Assembly (NCBI GenBank): GCA_963942565.1
Contig: OZ012687.1
Location: 8,161,731-8,225,730, forward strand
Length of the DNA: 64,000 nt
Direction: 5' to 3'
From: Maea johnstoni
Taxonomy: Eukaryota; Annelida; Polychaeta; Spionida; Magelonidae
Shown: positions 36,820-51,314 of the stretch, in pieces
How positions within the stretch are numbered: position 1 is the first letter of the stretch
How the letters are laid out: every line of letters begins with the position of its first letter
The notes under the pieces: generated by a model
Told to the model about the DNA's origin: nothing
The model's database searches: none
What the model saw: only the letters and a program-made list of their open reading frames with translations
Made by a program: the position numbers and the translations under genes

Positions 36820-36985
36820 CTAAGGAAATGAGGTCTGTGTTGTACATGTGGTCTACGGCATTACCAGAGACTCTACCAGTGCCTTGGCTCTAATCACGGC
36901 CAGGGCAAGTGAGAAAGTTGCTAGTGTTAAAACTGGTTGGTCACGGCTTAACCACAATATGGCAGGAAAAGTGATAATACAAATT
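36820..36985 (+). mobile_element. tRNA-derived SINE, degraded copy
   Basis: Shares with the copy at 45537 the order 'tggtctacggcattacca', 'gtgagaaagttgctagtg', then 'aaccacaatatggcaggaaa'. The tRNA head is diverged. Confidence 0.55.
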
Positions 36986-37894
36986 CTAAATTCTGTGTTG
37001 TGAGTGATAAGGATGTGTAACTAACAGGGCAGCTTGGAAATGATAAGGTTAAACAAGATTAGGCCAGACTCAGCTTACAACAAAATAACACAAACAATAA
37101 GTATGTAATATGATTCAAGGTGAATGGGTGTTCTAAAAATAGGTCATGGGCATTACATGTACAGAATTACATGCATAGTTGTTCTATTAAATGCTTGACT
37201 AACCTTTGAGTGCACATTGAGTATATAAGGTCGCTTTTGGAACCTAACATGAAAACCTAGAGGCTTAACCCTTACCAAATGTAGCTGAGATTTCAAAGGA
37301 AATTCTGGCATTTTACTAATTTCATCCAAGGAAACTTAGAAACTTTGGGTATTCACATCACAGCTTCATTTGGCATGGTAATATAAATTCTCAGTAATTT
37401 GGGAGACTTTTTAATAATTACAATTCTTATGGGTTGAGGGTTGCCATTGTTTTATGAAAATAAGTGAATTTTGAACCCTGTGCAGGGGTGAGACACTAGA
37501 CCCCAGAGCTATCGGGGAGGCCCTATCAACCATTAACCCTTATGCATTGGGAACACACACACAGTCTGGCCACTTTGAACAAAACATTTCACATAGAGTA
37601 AAATTAGAAAAACATTTGAAGAGGGACTGTGACATGAATTTTCAGTCAAATATCCCTCGAAATTAAGCTTTATTTTCAAGATACGTGCATGGTATCAGGC
37701 CATGTGTATGCTCCAAATGGGAATGTATTTATTGAGGTTAATATGATATGCTATAGTGGGTATCTAAGACCAATTCTACAGCTGATTGGACCTGATTTCA
37801 CTTACAGGTGGCCCAGAATTATCTTCAGTTGCCTTGGGTCAAAGGAAAACCATCCTATTTCTATAATGGAAATGCACCTATGTATCTTTACAAA

Positions 37895-38800
37895 ATATTG
37901 CTAATACACCCAAGGCAATCCTAGCACTTCCCTAGCAATCCCTAGATATTTCCTGGTGTTCTCAGCTACATTTGGTAATCAGCAAATGAGAAGAACCTTG
38001 TATAATGGGGCAGTGATGTTTCTATTTGTAGGAAATGAATTCCTACATTAACTGATACTTCCAAGGACACCCCTAGTATTTTCCTAGCATTTCCCTGACA
38101 TGTAGGCAATACAATTCTAAATCAGCTGATACTTTCAAGGAAACCCTGGCATTTTCCTAGCATTTCGTAGAGATTCTACATATAGGCAATAAATTTCTAA
38201 ACCAGCTGATACTTTCAAAGAAACCATGGCATTTTCCTAGCATTTCGTAGAGATTCTACATGTAGGCAATAAATTACTTCCAAGATAATCATGGCATTTT
38301 CCAATCCTTTCCTGGGCATTCCTAGGTATTCTTAGCTACATTTGGATATGCACTTCTATAGGATCATGTTGATGGGGCAGTGATATCTCTATTTGTAGGC
38401 AATAAATTCCTACATCAACTAATACTTCCAACGAAACCCTGGCATTTTCGTAGCATTTCTTAGAGATTCTACATATAGGCAATAAATTTCTAAACCAGCC
38501 GATACTTTCAAGGAAACCCTGGCATTTCCTAGCATTTCCTGGACATTCTACATGTAAGCAATAAATTTCTAAATCAGCTGATACTTTCAAGGAAACCCTG
38601 GCATTTTCCTAGCATTTCCTGGACATTCTATATGTAGGCAATAAATACCTTCCAAGATAATCCTGGCATTTTCCAATCGTTTCCTGGGCATTCCTAGGTA
38701 TTCTTAGCTACATTTGGACATGCACCTCTAGAGGATCATGTTGATGGGCAGCAATATTTCTACATGTTTCTTACATGTGGGCAATAAATCCCGGCATCAT
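37895..38800 (+). repeat. Tandem repeat, period about 80 bp with higher-order structure
   Basis: Units contain 'ggcaataaatttctaaa', 'cagctgatactttcaaggaa', 'ccctggcattttcctagcat' and 'ggacattctacatgta'. About ten units lie in the array, and a larger block with 'tcctaggtattcttagctac' recurs around 38290 and 38685. Related words ('taccaaatgtagctgagat') occur at 37275 and in the tail region of the SINE at 45.8 kb, hinting at SINE-tail origin. Confidence 0.75.
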
Positions 38801-39164
38801 CTGGGAGTCTGACCTAACATGTGACCCAACAACCAAACGGCATGCAATCACAAGATTCCTACAATCCCACAAATGGCAAGAAATATGGCAAATGACCAAA
38901 ACAGTTTTGCAGAAAATAAAAACCTGCCCTGAATAATGGAGTAACTGTCAGAATACAGACGTTACAAGAAATAATAGAGGTTACAATTAGAAATGTCAAT
39001 AATAGCAATGCTATCAAACTGATTAAGAATCATGATGAGTTAGTAACAGCACAGCAACATGGATATATATATAATAACACTTCCTTTGTTCAGCCTGTCT
39101 TTCTAGGAAAATCATTAGTCTATATATTCTAATTGAATTTTTTGAACTGCTGGATAGATTGTGG
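38801..39164. other. No recognised feature
   Basis: AT-rich, nothing supported. Confidence 0.5.
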
Positions 39165-39248
39165 TGAAGATGATAATGATTACGATTTTGATTATGATGA
39201 TGATGGTAATAGTGATTATGATTAAGCTGCTTCTGCTGCTGCTGCTGT

Positions 39249-39297
<49 letters not shown>

Positions 39298-39315
39298 AAT
39301 GATGATGATGAGTTC
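39165..39315. repeat. GAT trinucleotide array
   Basis: Imperfect GAT with a clean (GAT)n at 39249-39296 and a short 'ctgctgctgctg' insert. Confidence 0.9.
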
Positions 39316-40129
39316 TTTACCAAATAGTTCTGAGTTCTGGCAGAGTTGATTTGAGGTCATTGACATATATTTTGTTGCCTAATTAGCATAATTGAGTGAG
39401 AAGACACGATGCTCCATTAACTCTTGCTCAATTAGTTACATATTTGGATTATTTCACAATCCTATTTTTTTGTTAATGTTTAGGTGTAAGTTACACACAA
39501 GCGAATCCCACAATTTCTAATTGGATGATTTTTGCACTATTTTCTTCTGAGTTTCTTGTCGTCACGCTGAGTGAACTTGAAAATATACAAGAGCTGATTG
39601 GCCTGGAAACCCTGAATTTACTTATTGGGCCATCAAGCTAATGGACAGGAAATACTCCAACGCATTTGCACAAGCGCTGGCATGTTAACTAGATAATGTT
39701 CCAACAATCATAATCAGGCGGTCCAGAGAGATGAACACAGAGAGAATCCATGCTAATTCAAGTAGGTCATCATGGTCTATACCCAGTTTAACAAGGACTA
39801 TGCATAAGACTGGAGATCATCGAAAAGTAAACAATATGATAGCTTTTTGATCAAATGATTCACTACAGTTTTTAATAGTTTCTTAGTGACAGAAACTGTT
39901 TTAGAGAACATGAAAATCATGGCAGTTCCATCCCCTTTGAAAAAAATAAAACGTTAAAATGATATGCTATAGTTTATTATCAAGCGTCAGTTTTTTTCGA
40001 AGGGGGAAGGGTGGGGGTGGTTGGTTTCACCCCAACATCTTAGTTTGAGGCTGTAGTCTCATATACAAGTCAATACTTTCTACAGAAATTTGCAAATGAT
40101 CTGGATTATGTTAATCTGAGTATATGTAT
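39316..40129. other. No recognised feature
   Basis: No supported gene or repeat. Confidence 0.5.
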
Positions 40130-41070
<941 letters not shown>

Positions 41071-41754
41071 GAAGAAAAAAAGGAAAGAAAAAAAGACATC
41101 TAAAACATGCTCTCATTTAAGCATTTTGTTTACCCTTTTAACACAGCAGTGCCAAATTACACATAAGCTGCATCACAAACTGTTTACTTGTGATCCAATT
41201 CTCATATTTATATTTGTATTCATTCCTATAGACCCTGGCTAAAATGTGTGCTTGCTATAAAACTGTTTGCCCGTGCTCAGGGATTTCTATGCTGTGACAC
41301 CCTAGTGAACACCAATCATGGATATGGATTATTAGTGAGATCTGTGAGTTTCACAGAGAGGAGCAGCTAGTCTATAGGCTAAGCCTACCGCCGCAGAGTT
41401 AGAACACACATCGCTGCCATCATGCTGGATCAACACTACCGGGCAGCAGTCGACAGCAGCAGGCTCCCTAGATGCTAGAGACACCTGGTGGCCAGTCATT
41501 AATTAAAACTTAATGCTATGAAGATGGTTATCAATACAGGCAGGGATGGCTGCGAGAGGCAACCACTGAGACTGCTACTGCCAGAGATCTGAGGAGTGTT
41601 CAAGGAATACGACAAAAAGGTGACAAAACTCACATCAGGACAGCCTGATGCATCTGAGATATTCAAACTTATCATAGGGGTCATATCAATATGGTATATA
41701 TTGTTAAAGGCAGTTTGACCGTAGCAGTCTTAGTCTTTATCCAAGATGTCATCA
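41071..41754. other. No recognised feature
   Basis: No exon supported. Confidence 0.5.
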
Positions 41755-41840
41755 GTCTTTTTATTAATGTTATCATTATTACATTTATCATTATAACTAT
41801 TTTCATCATTATTATTATCATTATATCATTATTATAATTA

Positions 41841-41883
<43 letters not shown>

Positions 41884-42377
41884 CATAATCATCATCATTA
41901 ATAGTGTTATCATTATTATTATTATTATCATTATTATCATTATTTTCATTATTATCATTATTACTATTATTATTATCGTCACCATTATTATCATAGTTGT
42001 TATCACTATTATATTTTCATTATCGCTATTATTTTTTATCATCACTATAATTATTATTGATATTATAATCATTACTTTATCATTATTATTATTATTATCA
42101 ATACTAGTATCATCATTATTATAACTTATAATCATTATCAAACTAATTCTTATTCTTATCCTTATACTTATGATTATTATTATTATAATCATTATTATTA
42201 TCATTATCATTATTATTATCATTATTATTATTATCATTATTACTATTATTATTATTATTATTATTATTTATCATTATTATTATTAATAATTATCAGTATT
42301 CCTATCATTATGATTACCTAAATCATCATACCTTTCATACATATTATCACTATCATAATTATTATCACCATCAAAAG

Positions 42378-42409
<32 letters not shown>

Positions 42410-42480
42410 TTCATCATCGTCATTATTATTAGTATTACCATTATTATTATTATTATTATCATTGTTATTATGATAATAAA
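41755..42480. repeat. Long ATT/ATC array
   Basis: About 700 bp of interspersed ATT and ATC triplets with a clean (ATC)n at 42376-42408. The poly-Ile/Met/Asp/Asn frames are translations. Confidence 0.95.
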
Positions 42481-43109
42481 CGAAACACCCTCCTTTGTCT
42501 CAACAATGGCAATACTCCCACTGATACCTTGCATTATAGCATTTCCCCAGTGGGACAAAGCTTAGGCATTGCTGCTATAACAATGGCTCTGTTATTACTC
42601 TCTTTACTCTGAAAGTAATCTGTCAAGGAGCAGTCAATGTCGACCTTTAACAGCTAGTCCAGCAATCTAATCTTTAGTCTCGTGGCCGATTGTTAGCCAT
42701 CAATTTACTGACTCCAGCCCCAGAATCACAACTCTCCCAATTGGGCCTGCTGTCAACAAACAAATCATTCTCCTCTCCCATCTCTCCTGCACACAGCTAC
42801 AATCACAGCTGATAAGGGCAAACACAAAATCAACTGCATTTGTATTCAAACGGCTCACAGTAGCCAGAATAGGATGTTTTTTTCATTCCTTCGCTTCTGT
42901 CAGAAATAGTACATTTGGTACTTGATTTGGAAATTTGGAGCAGGTATTTTTTTATCTCTTTAATAAAGTCGTTTGAAATTTCAAGGACTACAACCTTTAA
43001 CTATTTTTCAATGAAACATGAAATAAAGTGGCCAAATCATGAGTTCAAAATAAGGGATAGAAGACACTTTCCACCATATCAGAAAACAGGTACTGAATAT
43101 ATACATAAA
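42481..43109. other. No recognised feature
   Basis: No supported gene. The 159-codon frame 42915-43394 is mostly the AT array. Confidence 0.5.
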
Positions 43110-43385
<276 letters not shown>

Positions 43386-43454
43386 TCTAGCTAATAAAAG
43401 CTATGATGTTGATATTGTTGAAAAAGTTGCCTTGTGATGGAATGTTTGTTATTC

Positions 43455-43487
43455 TTCCTCTTCTTCTTATTATTATTATTATTACTA

Positions 43488-43521
<34 letters not shown>

Positions 43522-43590
43522 CATTATTATCATTATTATTATGATTATTATTATCATCATCATTTTTATTATAATTACTGTTTATGCTGT
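43455..43590. repeat. ATT/ATC array
   Basis: Preceded by 'cttcctcttcttctt'. Imperfect ATT triplets. Confidence 0.9.
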
Positions 43591-45150
43591 ACTTGTCATC
43601 AATGCGGCTTTCAGTGATCAGGATTTGTAGTGTCATAAATAATTGACACAAATATTTCAATTGACGACATTCGAGCCAATTTATCATTCATAATTTATTA
43701 TCTTTTCACTAGAAACTTAATTAAATGGCCAATCAGATTAATAATAAATTGAAAATAATGACAAAATTTATAGGAACTTTGATGGCACCACATCCCGATG
43801 GGAGTCACTCTAAGTGCTGCCATTTTCAAGCATTTAGCTATTCTGGGTGCGAAATTGAGGCTACAATAGGGGCATTTGCTAATAAACATTCCTCTAACCC
43901 CAAAACCTGAATTTTAATGTGACAGGCCTGGTGGGTGGCTATATTTGTCTATTTGCTCTAATTTTATTCCTGTTTTAAGTATAATCACAAGATTTGAATA
44001 TTTTTCTACTCAACCGCACTAGAACCAAATTCTGTTTACTATCACACTTACTAACTAAAGACATCACCTATACCTATAAGGATTTTGGCTTTATTTCATG
44101 AAATATTTAGTAATTACTGTTTGAACAAGGGCGCCACTCCCCACAGGTGCTCTAACAAGGATTAACACCTTTTCATGTGACGAGTCTACATGGCTTGACT
44201 TGGAACATAATTTTTCAAATAGAGTAATACTGGATAGTGAGCATAACTCAAACTAGGAGAAGCCAAGTTCACTAAGCAAACTCTATAGTTACGTCACTAG
44301 CTCACTAACGTGTGAAAAGAAAGGTGGAAATAAATGCATAGTCTATGCTACCTTAGCATCAAAGGGAGCCCCAACCATGACCACCGCTATCTTTATTGAG
44401 GATGACAGGGAAAGAGTAGCCATTTTCTACTCCATTTCTTCTTTGAGAGATACCAATCTTCTTGATCAACTTGATTTCTTTTCTAACTTATCAAAATTAA
44501 TATAAAGTGTGTTGTAATATCAAATGATTAAGATAATATATGTTAGGGAAAATAAAAAGCTTTGACGAAAGTCACGACAGCTTCTAGGAAATTGGCACCA
44601 TTCCGACAAGGACTGACAACATAAGGCAAAGTGGGCATTTATTACTGTCACTCAGACCACAATGCGTATATTTCACTTGTTTACTCTAAAATCAGCTTTA
44701 TCTAAAATAATTCAAATATATTACCAAATCCAAAGGAAAAAAATTCAATCAAATATTTATGAAAAATATCTATTTTCCTTACGTGCCTATTAAGGAACAT
44801 TTTTAGAACTCCACAGGGAGTAAATGGAGTCTACCCAGGTTTAGTATTGAACTTGCTCACCAGGTGGCCACAGTACAATCTTTCTAAATTCTTATGGTTC
44901 CAGCTAATCAGGGTGATCACCCCTCACGTCATCTATGATCAGCCAAAGAAACTAACACCTATACATCAAGGATAAAACGCGACCAGAACTGAGGAAATCA
45001 TAGTTAAGTCATACCAGGGACCTATAACTATGGTATATACGTCGCTGGTCATACCATAGACCAGGAGCAAATGTAGGAGGCATGCATATCAATGCATATC
45101 AAACATTGATCCTTCCCTTCCCTGTCCACCCAGGCCCCAGATGCTAATTA
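43591..45150. other. No recognised feature
   Basis: No supported gene or repeat boundary. A short inverted repeat around 'ctatggtata...cataccatag' lies at about 45030-45060. Confidence 0.45.
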
Positions 45151-45307
45151 CCCTTCCAATGCTGAGGCTACTTTCGCCCGAAGCACTAGAAAGCAAACAG
45201 CTTCGAAAACCATCTAAACCCTGTCATGTTGGTATTCATTGGATAACTCTCGCTGAGTTTTTTGCATCCTTTTGTATTGGTCAAATTAGCCACCAGCAGC
45301 ATAAGGG
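45151..45307 (+). mobile_element. piggyBac-like MITE family A, internally deleted
   Basis: Begins CCCTTCCAATGCTGAGGC after ATTA and ends CAGCAGCATAAGGG before TTAA. The segment from 'actctcagatg' to 'ttcagg' is missing. Confidence 0.75.
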
Positions 45308-45536
45308 TTAAGTCCCACCCTTGATCCCCTCTACGGCTGTCATGTTGGCTGCCTACACGGAGGAACAGTGTTTATCCCCCTGGTCTGCGAGATATCTCCT
45401 TCTTGATCAGGCCCGCAGCCAGTCCACTTAAATCCAACGGCCAGAGACTCTGTGGCTAGAATTTTAATTGCATGCCCACTGACGGATCAACATTGTCCCA
45501 TCTTGGTACACAAGCCACACTTGATTATAAATCATA

Positions 45537-45760
45537 GGGGCTGCCCGGGTGGCCTAGTGGTCTAAGGTATTGCCACTGACTGCTCGCTGTCCCTCACCTT
45601 TGCTTGGGTTTGAATCCTGGTAGGGACATGTGAGAAAGTTGCAAGTGACTTGGGGGTTAGACTGTAGTTTTCGTGGGGTACTCCAGTTTTCCTCCACCAC
45701 TTACAACTGGCTAGTAATGAATTAGCCTAAATATGGTGGAAGGTGACAAAAATTGAAATT
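45537..45760 (+). mobile_element. tRNA-derived SINE
   Basis: The tRNA-like head has an A box (TGGCCTAGTGGTCTAAGG, about 45550-45567) and a B box (GGGTTTGAATCCTGG, about 45606-45620) at near-tRNA spacing, i.e. an internal RNA polymerase III promoter. The body follows with 'gtgagaaagttgcaagtgac' and 'ggtactccagttttcctcca'. It is not a functional tRNA because the acceptor arm does not close. Related copies lie at 36820, 58335 and 60740. Confidence 0.8.
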
Positions 45761-47574
45761 CCAATTTACAAACCATATCCTACTTAGCACAATAGCAGAC
45801 ATCCCTTACCAAATAAAGCTGGGATATCCAGGAATTCTAGGGACAATTTTAAAGAAAATGCCAGGATTACCTTGGATAACTCGGTTACATTTGGTATGGA
45901 AAACCAATCAATCGAAAATGATCAAAGTAATACCTGATCATTTACCTGATTTTGGACTTCTTTGCTACAAGCTTCTTTTCCATTAACAAGTTTTTCATCC
46001 CTAGAGATCTTCTCAACAAGTGGCATCTAGACTTATGATACTTTCAAAAATGACTTATAAATAAATTACCCCCACCATTATTTTTTTTAATTTCACAAGA
46101 TTGCAGCATGACATTGCAGAGCAAAAGGTTAAACCAGTTTGTGTTTGTCAATACCACATTAGTTAGAATCACAGCTGAGAAGTAAGAAGTGCCCTAACAA
46201 GCAGCAGGTGTGAAAAACTGATATCACGTTTCCCTTGATCTCTTTGCAGCCAGAGCATGATAGTCGTGCATGTTATGGCACCAAGAAAGGGGAATGATTG
46301 AACTTTGGGCTGATTCTTCCATACATAGCCAAGGTGGCTTTTTTTCTACGTGATGGCCACAAGGTTCGGGGGTGAGACTCCGGGAGTGGAGGGATGTGAT
46401 GGGAGTAGGGGCTAGTTCTCTAAGCAGAGCAAAAGAGCATTGGGCTTTTTTCTAGTGCGGAGCCCACAAGGTGATTGAGAGGGGCCTTATGTTGCCTGTA
46501 TGCCTGTCTATATTGCAATAAACACAAGGGTAGAGTTAGAATGTGGAGAGGGGGGGGGGGGGCAAGAGGGGTAGCACGTGCATCCATTACTTCCAGAGGG
46601 CCAGATCTATGAGTGGAGGAAGGGGGTGGGGGTTAAAGGTAAAAGAAACAAGGGTTTAAAAAGAGCCTCCTTACACTATCAAAATATTAGTATATTGTTA
46701 TAACCAACTAGTCTCTGGTCTTATGGTAATATCTAACAGCGGCAGTTCCACTGTAAGACAGTGATATGGTGTTTACTCTTCTGTAGGTATCTACAGTGTC
46801 TACCGCTTCTTCTCCAAAAAGGAACACAGGATATCTTATGAGTTAATGTTTTTTTGTGCTTTGCCAGTGAGGTCTATGCGTTACAAGAATCAGAGAATTA
46901 GACTAGGAGTTCCCATGAAACATGTATAGGAGTGGTGGTGGTGCATATTAAATGAAATCATTTGTTTAGGTGTAAGCAAGATGGGTAGGGATGTGATTGC
47001 AGGATTTGCCAGTTCTTCCCCTTGGCATTTGATGTAGGTTCTGAAACATTACCGTCATCAAATACATTTCCAACGCTGAGATATAGATATCATTCACTGC
47101 TCTTATAACAAGACTTATCTTCTAATGTTTCTCCTAGGTTCTACGGCAATACCATCATCACATATGCAATTATTATTCACATCCAGGTAAATATAAGATT
47201 AGCGGGCCTTAGTTCTTGGCATGTATGTTCTAGATTCAATAATATCACTGCCAGTAGAAACCCCTCTCTTTGAGGTAGGAAAAAGATTCGCAGTTTCAAT
47301 ATTTGCTGGCCCAGTTCTTGGCATTTTGTCCAATATCCCATCAAACTAGTGCCTTTGGAGTGCACACATGGTCTGAACACTTGTAACATAACTCATTGAA
47401 TAGAGCAATACCAGAAAAATAGGTGAAAGAGTGTTAAAAACTAAACAGAAAAAACCTTGGCATTTTTTTTCTAAATACATCGCTTATATCAAGATATCAA
47501 GACCCTTCTGCTCATTAGTTGCCATGAGTTCATTTTTGTGGAATTGTGCTCTATATATATCTCATAATGTAATC
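45761..47574. other. No recognised feature
   Basis: A G-run of about 14 at 46549-46562. No exon supported. Confidence 0.5.
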
Positions 47575-48135
47575 ATGCGTGTAACGCCCAAAACCTCCTT
47601 TGGTGATATCTCTTTAACAAAAGCAACTTTCAGAAAATATTTGGAGGAGAAACATAGAAAAGAAACTAACTAATAACTCCCCTACAAATTTTTTTTTCTA
47701 GTTTATGCTTAATTTCCAAGTATAATTTGTATAAAAGACAATATTAAACAGGGCTCGACGTTAAGGCTAGCCCTGTAGCCCCGGGCTAGTTATTGAAAGT
47801 CAGGGCTAGTAAATTCTACCTGTGAGTAGCCCTGAGGGGCTAGACAGAATTAAAATACCAGCGCTTAAAAATTACGAAGCCAACCTTTGGCTCTGCATAC
47901 CTTGGCGATAATTTAACTCAATTTACCACAATACACTGTATTCTTTTCATGTTATCAACAGAGGCTATGATATCAAAAGAGGCCACTATTTGAAAAGAGT
48001 TGTCAATTATATCAGGGCTAGCAAAAATATTTCAGGGCTAGTAAAAGTTTCGGTAGCTAGCCCTGCTGGGCTTATGACGTTTTTACTTAATGTTGAGCCC
48101 TGTTAAAGAAAATCTCAAAGCATGAATGGGTTAAG
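47575..48135 (+). mobile_element. piggyBac-like MITE family B interrupted by another element
   Basis: The family B interior ('gatatctctttaacaaaagc', 'atttggaggagaaac') before 47749 resumes after 48102 and ends 'catgaatgggttaa'. The break is the CAGGGCTCGAC element. Confidence 0.65.
47749..48102 (+). mobile_element. CAGGG-ended element F (hAT-like), nested in family B
   Basis: 354 bp with inverted ends CAGGGCTCGACGTTAA and TTAATGTTGAGCCCTG (two mismatches). TTAAA flanks it on both sides (47744-47748 and 48103-48107). The interior repeats 'cagggctagtaaa' and 'gctagccctg' in both orientations near each end. The end sequence is hAT-like, but the clear direct repeat is 5 bp, so superfamily assignment is provisional. 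Confidence 0.75.
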
Positions 48136-48557
48136 ATGCACTTATTATGTAGAAGATAGGAGCTGTCATGTAAACCACACTCATCTACCTACTCCATGAG
48201 GTCTGAGCCTTCAAGGCATGAACATGATTCACGCCTCCACATTTCATAAGAACCTTCATTCTTGTAAGGTGTACTTAGGTATTCCACAAGCTTTCTAAGA
48301 AATACTCAGGCACTTCAATAAAAGGCTTGGAGTTATCATTGAGCTTGTATTTCACAATATTTGAGTATTAATTCACTAGCCAGCAGGCAGATTTGTATTC
48401 TGTGTGTTATTTTGACAAGGACTTCAAAGAAGACAGCACCTAATGAGGAACATGCAGTATTAACTATTCATGGAGCTCTGAGACATTATGAGGCATTACA
48501 AATCAAATTGATAACGTAAGAAGAGGCAGTGGAATATTGAAAACATTACATACATAT
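48136..48557. other. No recognised feature
   Basis: No gene or repeat boundary supported. Confidence 0.5.
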
Positions 48558-48769
<212 letters not shown>

Positions 48770-48772
<3 letters not shown>

Positions 48773-49232
48773 AAGAGAAGGTCCAGGGACATATGTCTTT
48801 ATCTTTCTATTTATCCATCCATCCCGGCCACTACCAAAGATACCAAGTTTATAAAACTGCCCCTTTCACAAAAGTTTCCAATCAAACAAAGTCTTAAAGA
48901 AACTTCTACAATATTAGCTATAAAAATGCAATTTTCCAATAAAGATCCGACAGACCTTAGGGAACCCCAAGTCCTAAGACTGTAGTTGATGTGGACCTGT
49001 AGGTGACATTTAAGACAGGACCAGAGCTTGTGCGCAATGCTTGAGTTGCTGCCACAAATATCCCCTGATCCTCCAGGTCTCAGAATAACACGTCGCTCCC
49101 CTCCTGACAACAAGGACTGAGCCAAGAAATACAGTGTCATCTCAGCCATGATATTCTTCTGAATTCAGCGCTTTGGTACCCAAAACCACAGCCCCAGTAA
49201 CCAGTAACCACTACTTCCATGACTTAACTAAT
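48770..49232. other. No supported gene
   Basis: Holds a 112-codon minus-strand frame (48811-49149) starting MAEMTLYFLAQSLLSGGERR, one of the longer repeat-free frames. No domain recognised; AT-rich codon use in its second half argues against coding. Confidence 0.4.
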
Positions 49233-49535
49233 CCCATGCTAGGGCAATTTTTGTCCAAAGCACAAGGATGCAAAGATTTTTGAAAACCATCTAAACCTGT
49301 CATGTTGGTATTCATTGGATAGCTCTCAGATGAGTACCCATGTGCCATGATTTCAGTAATTTTTCATGTTTTTGCATCATTTTGTATTGACCAAAAGCAT
49401 ATTTAGGAAATATTTGATAGAGAAATGTTAATCAGATCTCAATCTACAACTGTATATCTGTGAATGCAAATTTAATTTAAAAGTAATTTTCAAAGGTATC
49501 ATAGAGTAACTCTAGGCATGAATGGGTTAAGCCAA
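49233..49535 (+). mobile_element. Truncated family A joined to a family B remnant
   Basis: 49233-49394 matches family A from its left end to 'ttttgtattg', then switches abruptly to family B interior ('gaaatatttgatagagaaatg'), which ends 'gcatgaatgggttaa' at about 49530. Confidence 0.65.
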
Positions 49536-50087
49536 GAAATATTGTCTGATTGGTGAATTATTTCTGAATCCAGCTCTTCAACAAATGTAACAGATCTGAC
49601 AACCGCGACACCCATACATGGGGGTAAAGTCATAGATCAGTTTCTCACTGAAGTTTATAATCACCACCAGACCCATACAAAGCCAATAGGATTAGATACA
49701 TCCCTCCATATTTTTTCATCACGCTTTATGCTTTATTACCATGCTGTCTTCAAAAGGCAACATGCCAAGATGACACTTTCTAAAGGTAGGGCTCTAGGCA
49801 TAATTGGTTTGATTACTTCTAGCCAAGTTATTTACAACAATAGCATGGCACCAAGATGGCACTTCTCTAGGGGAACTCACGGCATCAATCTAGGATTAAC
49901 CCATTCAAGCCTGAGGATCACTGATAAGAGATGCCTAGACAAAATTTACTTTTGAAAATAGCTTTAAAACTAGGCATATATACATGAAATATTTCAAGGA
50001 GGGTTAAGGGTTAGAATCTGATAAACATTTCAACTGCAAATATTTTCCAAAAAAATGCTCTGGTCACAAAAACCTTTTAACTCATTC
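49536..50087. other. Degraded family B sequence; no gene
   Basis: 49898-50080 contains 'ttaacccattcaagcctgag' and 'tttcaaggagggtta', consistent with a scrambled family B copy. Nothing else recognised. Confidence 0.4.
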
Positions 50088-50310
50088 AGTCAAATCTGTC
50101 GGATTATTTTGGTGATATATCTCTAACACTTAAAGCAAAATCTAGACAACATTTGAAGGAGAGTTGCTTGCTATTTAAGCTTTATCTACTAACTAAATAG
50201 TTTCCAAATCAATGCTTCAATCTTAAGATATTTTTAAAAGTATGACAGGTCAAGATGACACTCTTCTAGTAGATTTCTAGGCATGGATGCTTTGGACACT
50301 TAACGCCTGA
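50088..50310 (+). mobile_element. piggyBac-like MITE family B, diverged
   Basis: Has 'tttggtgatatatctctaac', 'caacatttgaaggagagttg' and 'tctaggcatggatg' in family order. Confidence 0.55.
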
Positions 50311-50679
50311 CTGGGTTAATAACTGTTGCTGGGAGGTTCTTATATCTTACTACATGGCCTCAGTGCTAGACACGTGAATGCCATCCTTCCCTAATCAAAC
50401 GTGTGTGTTTTTCCTCTGATTCATCTCCTATGTAAAGAGCGAAGGCTTTGCCAAGTAGCGGTTACAAATTGGTTGCACATCGGCTGGCATCGGGCAACAT
50501 ATCTCCCAGCATCCTTTATCTCCTTCGCAGCTCCGGAAAGACCACCGCATTAACGCAGGACACACAAAAGTAAGATTGATGATGTGTACACAAAAAGATC
50601 TATTAGAAGAAATGAAGAGATTCGTTGGGGATTTCTCGAGTCATGAGGGTGAAGCACCTGTTAATATGAAATCGGTGTA

Positions 50680-50917
50680 CCCATCCACCCATTCATGCCT
50701 GGAGATCTCCTTGACAAGAGTCGTCTGCACGTACACTACTTTTGAAAATTACATCGGAATAGGGTATTACTTCACCGAAAATACTTGAAGGAGAGTTGTT
50801 GGTTTAGTTCAGATCAATATCTTTCCAGCAATAATAAATGAAAAACGTTCTTGTCATAAATGTATTTCAAAAATAGTCAAGATATATTTTGACATTAGAG
50901 GCACAAAAGAGTTAACA
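50680..50917 (+). mobile_element. piggyBac-like MITE family B, diverged
   Basis: Begins near 'cccattcatgcctggagatc', includes 'acttgaaggagagttgttgg' and ends 'aggcacaaaagagttaa'. Confidence 0.55.
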
Positions 50918-51267
50918 TCACCCATCACAACGTGTGAAATAACTTACGATTTTCAAAACATTTTGTATTGCTAAGCATCACTAATTTACTTATTCGTGCT
51001 GACGAGCACCCCCTAGAAATCTGTGCATTAATTTGTGACACTTTGCCTCATTGAAATTCAAATCACATATGGAAAATGCAAAATTGCAAATACAGCTGAA
51101 TTAATGAATTACTTGAATTTCTCAAAAAAAAATCATATTGCCTCACATAGATTTTCAAATTTCCATGGCATGTTTAGCCAAAGTATCTTTTGGAAAATAT
51201 GGAAAATATCTGAGGGAGTCCCAACTCTCCTTTTCATATTTTTGTAAATTTGATTTACTCCAGGCTT

Positions 51268-51280
51268 TTATCATTATTAC

Positions 51281-51314
<34 letters not shown>

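Noticed and set aside
45541-45620. tRNA gene
   Set aside because: A and B boxes are present, but the acceptor and anticodon arms do not fold, and the sequence continues into a SINE body shared with other copies.
48811-49149. 112-codon minus frame beginning MAEMTLYFLAQSLL
   Set aside because: No recognised domain and no good splice sites, with AT-rich codon use toward its end. Possible but unsupported.
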